Origin: Strongylocentrotus purpuratus
Lineage: Eukaryota; Echinodermata; Echinoidea; Camarodonta; Strongylocentrotidae
Direction: 5' to 3'
Assembly (NCBI RefSeq): GCF_000002235.5
Contig: NW_022145604.1
Location: forward strand, 32,502,908 to 32,566,907
Length of the DNA: 64,000 nt
This document shows positions 57,900 to 64,000 of the stretch, in pieces. Made by a program: the position numbers and the translations under genes. The notes under the pieces are model-generated. The model was not told the DNA's origin and made no database searches. It saw only the letters and a list, made by a program, of their open reading frames with translations. Each line of letters starts with the position of its first letter. The first letter of the stretch is position 1.

Positions 57900-58035
57900 T
57901 TAAATCGTAAGATCTTCTTACGAATGACTTGTGAGTGCCGTGAGTTACCACGTACGACCACCTTGCGAGAACAAAGACTCGTAAGATTGGCGTAAGTATG
58001 ACGTAAGAAGAAGAACGTACGAAATCTAGGGCCAT
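57900..58035. repeat. CGTAAG/CGTACG motif cluster, right
   Basis: It has TCGTAAGATCTTCTTACGAA, ACTCGTAAGATTGGCGTAAG and GAACGTACGAAA words resembling the cluster at 54.85-55.09 kb. Confidence 0.55.
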
Positions 58036-58754
58036 CGTATAACCGAAAATCAAGGGGACACTTTTTTTGTTTTGGTCCCCAAAATATCGCAACGACTCAG
58101 CCAGCCGCTGAATAAGCGGGGGGGGGGGGGGGGGTGTTAAGGGGACACTTTTTTTTTTTGGTCTCGTAACTTCAAAATTTGACATTTTGCTCCGTTGGGG
58201 GGGGGGGGGGGTAAGGTCACCTTTTTTTAGGTCAGCCATTGGCAAAGGGGGGGGTGCTCCAAAATACACACATAAAAAATGAAGGGGGATACCCCCCCCC
58301 CTGCGTACGCGCCTATGTTGGAATATCGTAAGAATTGTGTCACCATGAGTCACTGATTTGATACCTAGCTTGAACCCAACTGGCTTCCTGTCATTGTTTC
58401 ATTCCTATGTAGGATTGGCTTAACTCAAACCAGGAACTAACTTGTTCGTTATCTCACACTGAGACTTCTTTCAACAGCGACACAATGTGTTTCTTTAGCT
58501 TCTTATAAATCGATGTCTTTAGCTTTGTCGAACCCTTTAGGGATGACACTTGGCTTCAATTAGTAGGATTTCAAAGATATTTGGTAAGATTGTCTTTCAA
58601 AGTTATCATAGCCCATGAATATGTTGCCAACTGATCGACATTTTATTAAATTGACAAACTTCTAGTGTAATAATTTTGAAGGAACGTCTACTCTGTTATT
58701 ATGACTATAGTGGAGTCTGAGTTATACTATTCTAAAGGAAATCCTGCCGTGTTA
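58036..58754. other. Spacer with G runs and a hAT-like end
   Basis: Two AAGGGGACACTTTTTTT words (58,052 and 58,139) form a short duplication around G homopolymers. GCGTACGCGCCTATG near 58,303-58,317 resembles the CATAGGCGC word at 55,166 in reverse complement. Confidence 0.4.
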
Positions 58755-58925
58755 TCATGAATATAGATTGATCTCATTTTTACTAACATGTCTCCCTTTC
58801 ATTCCAGATCCGAAATATTAACAGCAAAGAGGAATCTTCTAGGTGGACAATACGCATTCGAGTCCAACGAAAGATTTTACGTGGTTTATGTAAGTTACTG
58901 TCGGATTATGGTGTACGATATATGC
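58755..58925 (+). repeat. Dispersed segment, copy 3 (short)
   Basis: Only the left end of the segment is present, including the exon-like core at 58,808-58,889 (82 bases, CCAG before and GTAAGTTACTG after). Here the core is open in two frames, reading SEILTAKRNLLGGQYAFESN in one of them. Confidence 0.7.
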
Positions 58926-60784
58926 ACAGTCATGATAACGGTGTATAAATCTCTAAATCAACCACTGATTATCGCATTAAACAAAAGTATTGCATGATTG
59001 TTCTATGACTATAGCAGCTAATTGTACTTGAATAAATTCATTATGATGATGCTTGGCACATTACATAAACATGACATGAAAAACAAAGAGAGGGACCTCC
59101 TCTTTGGCATCATAGTCAGTTGTCAATTTGCCAAAAAGGCTGATTGGGAAATTTTGTGAGGACGTTTTCGGAAAGATGATGTCTCTACTTTAAAGGGATC
59201 CGGTAACTTTGTCTTAAATCCTTTTTTTTTTAAATCCTTGATTTACCTCATGCTGCAATAATAATTATAAACTTTTAGGTCAGTCAAGAACCCGATGACT
59301 TTTACAAGCCGATCGCCTGTCTGATTATCAAGATATTTATGATTGCAAATCGAAATCAAATTTTGCGTTTGCCAAATGGTTTTCATAACACTACAGTCTA
59401 CTGAGGAAAAAGAGTGTGGCAAAGGATTTTACTTTTGAGGCACTTCTTGATCATTTCGAAGCGCAATTTATTTAGGGCTTCAATATAACACTATATCACA
59501 TACACCGATTACACATAAGACTGTGCATCTTAGATTTAACGATCCCTTTAATAGACTATGAACTTTGTTTCAAAATTTGAAAATGGGTTTAAAGTTACTT
59601 GTCAGGTATTTTAGGAATGATGGTTTCGGTCTTTTAATGAGCCCTTTAAGAACAGTCTTTTCACAAATTTTTAAACTGCACATTTAAAAGAAAAGTACTT
59701 TGTAATCTGTGTACATAAATTATATTAGGGATTATTTCAAAGTAGAAATAATGTAGAAAATTCATATTTAAAGCTATTGTAGGCATTGAAACATATTTTA
59801 TTTTAAACGCTCTCGTAGGTGAATATGTGAAATTGGTATTTGTTTTAATGAAAGTTTCGATAGTGTTTCGACATGTTTATTAGTGACAAATTTTTGATAT
59901 TAATCGTGAAGTGTATTATATACTTTATTTGGTAAACGTATTGATGAATAGAGTAGTATGATAAGAAACATCACGAATATGTTGAAATATCTAAAGAGAA
60001 CGGAAATGCAAATATATAAACACAAAAAGCCTTCTGTCAGTTGTGTTTTTTTTCTTCTGTGTTTTCGAAATAGTACATAATTATATACATACATTAACAA
60101 TTATTTCTTCAATTTTCTTAATTATCAATTTTCGGTGCATAAATTAAATAAGATGCATACAAAAATAAATATTGTGCAATGAAAAAAGATAAACTTAAAA
60201 AAACGCAGGAGACCGCCATCATGAGCGGTAAGCTTGAAATCGATGGCGGTCAATTCATCCTACAATGTTAATGAAAACTGGCCCTTCGTAGCATCAGATC
60301 ATGCATTCATGCAACTCGTACCAGGCGCGCCGTAAACAGTTTGAGATTGGGGGGGGGGGGGCAAACATTCCAGGGGGCTCACCTTCCAGGGGCAGTGGCA
60401 GAATGAGCAATAACGTTGGGAGGGGGGCAGAAGAAAAATCTGATACATTACGGTCAGATAAGCATATTTACTCCATTACTGCTTTTCTTCTTCTTTTTGT
60501 GATTGGAGGGGGGGGGGGCGAATGGACTTTTCCCTGACAGTCGGGCTATTTTTCAAGATGACCGCCGACCTTTTTTTTAATTTTAATTAGAAATAGAGCC
60601 ATTTTAGCAGTGTTCTTCATGTTTTTTTTCAAAAAAATTATTTTTAAAAAAAAAATTAAAAAAATTAAAAAAAAAAAAAAAAATAGGAGGCGGACGGGGA
60701 CGCTAAACATGTATATTTGTTTTAATGGCCTAAACAGCTACAAGCGTTTGTGTCATTCAGTTTAACATGCTTTTCGACTGAATA
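58926..60784. other. Spacer
   Basis: No gene is recognised. G runs lie near 60,349 and 60,507, with CAGGCGCGCCGTAAAC and CAGGGGCAGTGGCAGA words nearby, and A/T homopolymers follow at about 60,570-60,685. Degraded transposon ends are likely. Confidence 0.4.
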
Positions 60785-61765
60785 AAATATGGCTATAGAT
60801 TATAGATGGGTCTCAATTTTACTAACATGACTTGTCTATCTTTTATTGCAGATCCCAACTCCAGCCAAGAATAATCTTCTAGGTGGACAACGTCCATTCG
60901 AGTCCAACATGGTTTATGTAAGTTGCTGTCGGATTATGATGTTTGATATAAAATGACCCAAACAATGCAATAATCGCAGTACACCTACCATCGCCTTTTC
61001 ATGAATGTTTCGCTTCAATAAACAGCGATCTATTCAATTACGAGGACTCCTATACCGCATACGGGCCAATTAGATAGGGACATACCTCATTTGATTTGTT
61101 ATCACTTTAAATTTTCTTCGTGTGGTCACACTACTTAGCTCCTCGGAATATGCTAACCCTCTTCTACAATTACTTCATAGTTATTATCAATTATAATTCA
61201 TTTTTTTAAACATCATTTAGGAACTATATCATGAATCAATTTCGTTAATCTGATCCAATCAAATCCACATAGTATTTTTGAAGTTACAAAGCGCTTCGAA
61301 TTTTCATCCAAAACGGATTAGTATAAGGGACACTAACACAATAATAATACACTTCAAAACAACAATCCGATCCAACAGAATAGTTCGGATAATACTTTAA
61401 ATTGATAATATGTTATGGAAATATTAAGTTTCGTTATTATATGTACATATATTATGTTGTATATGTTTGTATTATGTTGTATTATACCTTACATTAATAT
61501 ATGTTCTTTGTTATTCAGTTATATTATATTTGGATAAATGCAAATGCAGAAATAAAATAAAATAAAATCGAACCGGTCTATATTAAATAATGATATTGTT
61601 CGGGTGATGTACCTAACTAAAGCTGAAAATTCTCACATAAAATAAACAAGACTTTCTTACTCTTCTTTTGTCCGTGTTTATATTCATCACGGTGTATAAC
61701 TCTACTTATGTTGATTTATCCTTGTAATGCTGGTGAGAGTGAAGTTTCCACGATAACAGATATAT
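60785..61765 (+). repeat. Dispersed segment, copy 4, left part
   Basis: This is homologous to 27.9-29.0 kb without that copy's MITE. The exon-like core is 60,852-60,917 (66 bases; shortened internally) with GCAG before and GTAAGTTGCTG after. A 39-base TTATATT/TATGTTGT-rich expansion and an (AAATA)n run lie near 61,430-61,570. Confidence 0.75.
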
Positions 61766-62370
61766 TATAAATTGTTATATACCTCACTTAAGTAATCCAG
61801 CAATCTGATTGGTCGAAATTGCATTCATAAACTTTAACTGTTCCCGAAAAAACAGACCTATTTTTCCAATAACCACGGTTATTGGGAAAATAGTTCAGTC
61901 TCCATGGTTACCCCATAGGTTTACATGTTAAAAAATGGTTTGAGCGATCGAGGATACCGTATGTGTGCGAAGAATTGGTCGGTAATTTCAATACAATTGA
62001 ATCTCGATCGATCTTACCGACAATTTTATCTTGCATTGCTGACATGAAGACGAAAATAAACTTCCAAAAACAAAAAAACAACATCTGCCGATAGATCTTG
62101 ATCTAAGTTCGTGCCAATATGCATTGCAAAAGTAAAAGAAGGGTCCGTTTAATGGAGCTTTTGCGAAGCATTCATCACGCGAAGCTGGTTTCAATCCATT
62201 TTAATGTATATATTGTACAAAACTGCCAAGCATGGGAACAGCGCGCGATGGCCGAGTGGTATGAGGCGCTGGTTTTAGATACATCACTTGTTGCACGCAA
62301 GAGTTCGAATCCCACCTTCGACAAAAAAAACAAAAAAAAAATTTTAGTCTATTTTTTTTCGGCATATAAA
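61766..62370. other. Inserted region, left part
   Basis: It interrupts copy 4 of the dispersed segment. It includes the palindrome TTTTCCAATAACC / GGTTATTGGGAAAA at about 61,862-61,890 and, at its right, a tRNA-like sequence. Confidence 0.45.
62243..62341 (+). mobile_element. tRNA-Leu-like SINE or retropseudogene
   Basis: GCGATGGCCGAGTGGTATGA (A box), GGCGCTGGTTTTAGATA (Leu-type anticodon arm) and GAGTTCGAATCCCACC (B box) are followed by an A-rich tail. The acceptor arms do not pair and the anticodon stem is degenerate, so it is not a functional tRNA gene. Confidence 0.7.
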
Positions 62371-62534
62371 AGTATTAATGACTGCTTTAATATTCGAGAA
62401 ATAGTTGTTTTTATACGCTCTCGGGAAGGTTACAATTGGGCTATTCCCCTCGGCACGCCTCGGGTAATAGCACAATTCTAACCTTCCCTTGAGCGTATAA
62501 AAATAACTATTTCTCTCAAAGCAGTCATTAATAC
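62371..62534. mobile_element. 164-bp foldback element
   Basis: The two halves are inverted copies around an inner GGCTATTCCCCTCGGCACG region. The outer arm starts AGTATTAATGACTGCTTT. Confidence 0.8.
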
Positions 62535-62624
62535 TATATTAATAATCTACTATCAGTTATCGATTATTCTGACATAAAACCTTAAAGATACTATATCCCT
62601 TTTGCAGCCAACCTCAAATTCTGT

Positions 62625-62890
62625 AAACTTTGCAGGAATTTCGAATATGTCATGTATGTCCTATCTGTGAAATTTAAATGTTAGCAGTGTCCTAATATTC
62701 AAATTATGCAAGGAAACCTGTTTACTTGCTAGACTTCACTGTCAGACACTATTGTCAGTATTGAGTGACCGACTGGCTCTTTCTTCTTCTTTGGTAATAA
62801 CATACTGGTACATAAAAATGATTTGTCCACATCAATAACCCACTTCTTGTTTTATGGCCAAAATTAAACTGATTGAATCTTTGCGCAGCA
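62625..62890 (-). repeat. Dispersed repeat, copy 2
   Basis: Its reverse complement matches 10,720-10,990, as described there. The two copies are 52 kb apart and in opposite orientation. Confidence 0.65.
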
Positions 62891-63129
62891 TAAAACGTAC
62901 GACCATGCGGTACAATGGTCTAATAATCAAGACTTTTACTTATTGGCTCTATAGCTCCTAAGTCGATTTGACAACTAATAGTCATTATTTTCCCACTTAA
63001 AGACATTTTCAAGCCCCATTTTTTTAAGGAGAGTTCTAAATTAGTATTATCTTTCAAGTGCCATTGGAATTTGACCTTTTCATTTTTGGGCCTGCAAAAG
63101 GGACATAGTACCTTTTACAATGATTGGAC

Positions 63130-63420
63130 AGTGAGGTTGGTTAAACATTTTACTCGTTAAATCCCCTCACCCCGCCCTCCCCTTTCTGTCTGCCTCTCTG
63201 TATCTCTTTCTATTTATCTCTCTCTGTCTCGTTTGTTGCACCCCTCCCCCTCCCCTAGCCCGTACTTAGTCATTCCTTCCTTTCTCGCTCTCCATGGTGA
63301 CGCAAAATGCTTCATGATTTTAATCATAGATATAATTGTTCTTCACTATCAATATTGACTCGACTGGTCATACTTTGGAGGTTACGTGTTATAGTGGTTC
63401 ACTAATTCACTCTACTCTTA
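63130..63420 (+). repeat. Dispersed segment, copy 4, right part
   Basis: This corresponds to 29,085-29,315: CTCTCTGTCTCGTTTGTTGC, CTCCATGGTGACGC, CTCGACTGGTCATA and the SINE head TATAGTGGTTCACTAA. The copy is cut at about 63,421. Confidence 0.7.
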
Positions 63421-63525
63421 GGGGAGCCTTCCAAAGTTGCGACTGCATGTGCCCGGACGCGTCGGGGCGCCATGAATAGAAAGGTTGCGCCCCAAGAGAC
63501 GCATTTAGGCGCAAAGGGGCGCAAA

Positions 63526-63740
63526 CACTATGAACATAACTGACAAAGAAAGCGGACAAAATATACAGTTCCTCGGGTAGACAAAGGAACATCCCTTCAC
63601 TGCTATTATGTAAAAATGTGTAGAACAGGTGTCAATTTGCATATTCACATTTTTACATAATAGCAGTGAAGGGATGTTCCTTTGTCTATCTGAGGAACTG
63701 TATATTTTGTCCGCTTTCTTTGTCCGTCATGTTCATAGTG
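63526..63740. mobile_element. 215-bp palindromic foldback element with direct flanking repeats
   Basis: Arms of 95 bases (63,526-63,620 and 63,646-63,740) are inverted copies with about four differences around a 25-base loop. The word AAAGGGGCGCAA occurs directly outside both ends (63,513-63,524 and 63,741-63,752), consistent with a target duplication of 9-12 bases, in the Mutator-like range. Confidence 0.88.
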
Positions 63741-64000
63741 AAAGGGGCGCAATAGTCACCCTCACCTGATTCTTGCATATGAAAAGAAACTGTCTATTGT
63801 TGGTATAAACCCGCTCTATTCTTCTTGCGCCCTTTTGCGCCCTACCAGGCGATGGAAGATTATCTCTCCCGTCATTGTTCTCGCTCGTGATGCGCGATGC
63901 ACAACGGTACAGCTTAAACTTGCTATACAGAAAGTATTTGTCAGCCAAAGCCTGCCTTTCCCTCTTCCTGTTCTCGTACTGATAAACATCCCATTGTTTG
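63733..64000 (-). CDS. Unrecognised partial coding region at the window edge
   Basis: The minus strand is open from the window edge: QWDVYQYENRKRERQALADK, then YFLYSKFKLYRCASRITSEN and further basic residues. Composition is protein-like (rich in Arg, Lys, Tyr), and the frame enters from outside the window. I do not recognise the family. It runs leftwards into the foldback element, so the 3' part is disrupted or is simply the end of an exon. Confidence 0.3.
   Translation of the reverse strand, partial: KQWDVYQYENRKRERQALADKYFLYSKFKLYRCASRITSENNDGRDNLPSPGRAQKGARRIERVYTNNRQFLFICKNQVRVTIAPLSL

Noticed and set aside
62243-62341. Functional tRNA-Leu gene
   Set aside because: Acceptor and anticodon stems do not pair, and an A-rich tail follows, pointing to a SINE or retropseudogene.
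1-64000. LTR retroelements, Polintons or other virus-like elements
   Set aside because: I looked for long direct terminal repeats and for gag/pol/integrase- or capsid-like protein words and saw none. All reverse transcriptase pieces match non-LTR types.

Overview
The window is animal genomic DNA and looks gene-poor and repeat-rich. GT-AG introns, tRNA-derived SINEs, several non-LTR retrotransposon lineages, many non-autonomous DNA transposons ending in long G or C runs, a single-exon TRIM gene and a monocarboxylate-transporter-like gene all fit a marine invertebrate deuterostome. An echinoderm such as a sea urchin is my best guess, by inference only. There is no bacterial gene organisation. 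I saw no LTR retroelement, Polinton or other virus-like element.

Layout. 1-3.7 kb is non-coding, with a CTAG-rich patch. 3.7-22 kb is an array of twelve ~1.2-kb non-coding units; most carry up to three CRE-type palindromes (TGACGTCA) and a CG-rich alternating block, and short hairpin arrays close off two segments. A 3.6-kb three-unit higher-order repeat has duplicated inside the array. A hAT-like element is inserted in one unit, and a 5'-truncated CR1/L2-like LINE with an open reverse transcriptase frame in another. 22-30 kb is a graveyard of LINE fragments, MITEs and SINEs.

Two host genes are well supported. The first is an intronless 654-residue RING/B-box/propeller TRIM-like gene (30651-32615, +). 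The second is a four-exon, 471-residue MFS transporter of the monocarboxylate transporter type (46299-49183, -), assembled here from matching splice sites and phases. A third, partial gene encodes a MADF/Myb-SANT-like domain (56193-56532, +) that is apparently split by an L1/Tx1-type LINE.

A dispersed segment lies around these genes, always on the + strand, at about 27.9, 41.5/43.8, 58.8 and 60.8 kb. Each copy carries a short exon-like core with conserved splice sites. Comparing the copies reveals younger insertions as filled versus empty sites. No operon-like co-operation between the genes is suggested. The main story is repeat birth, nesting and duplication around two intact genes.
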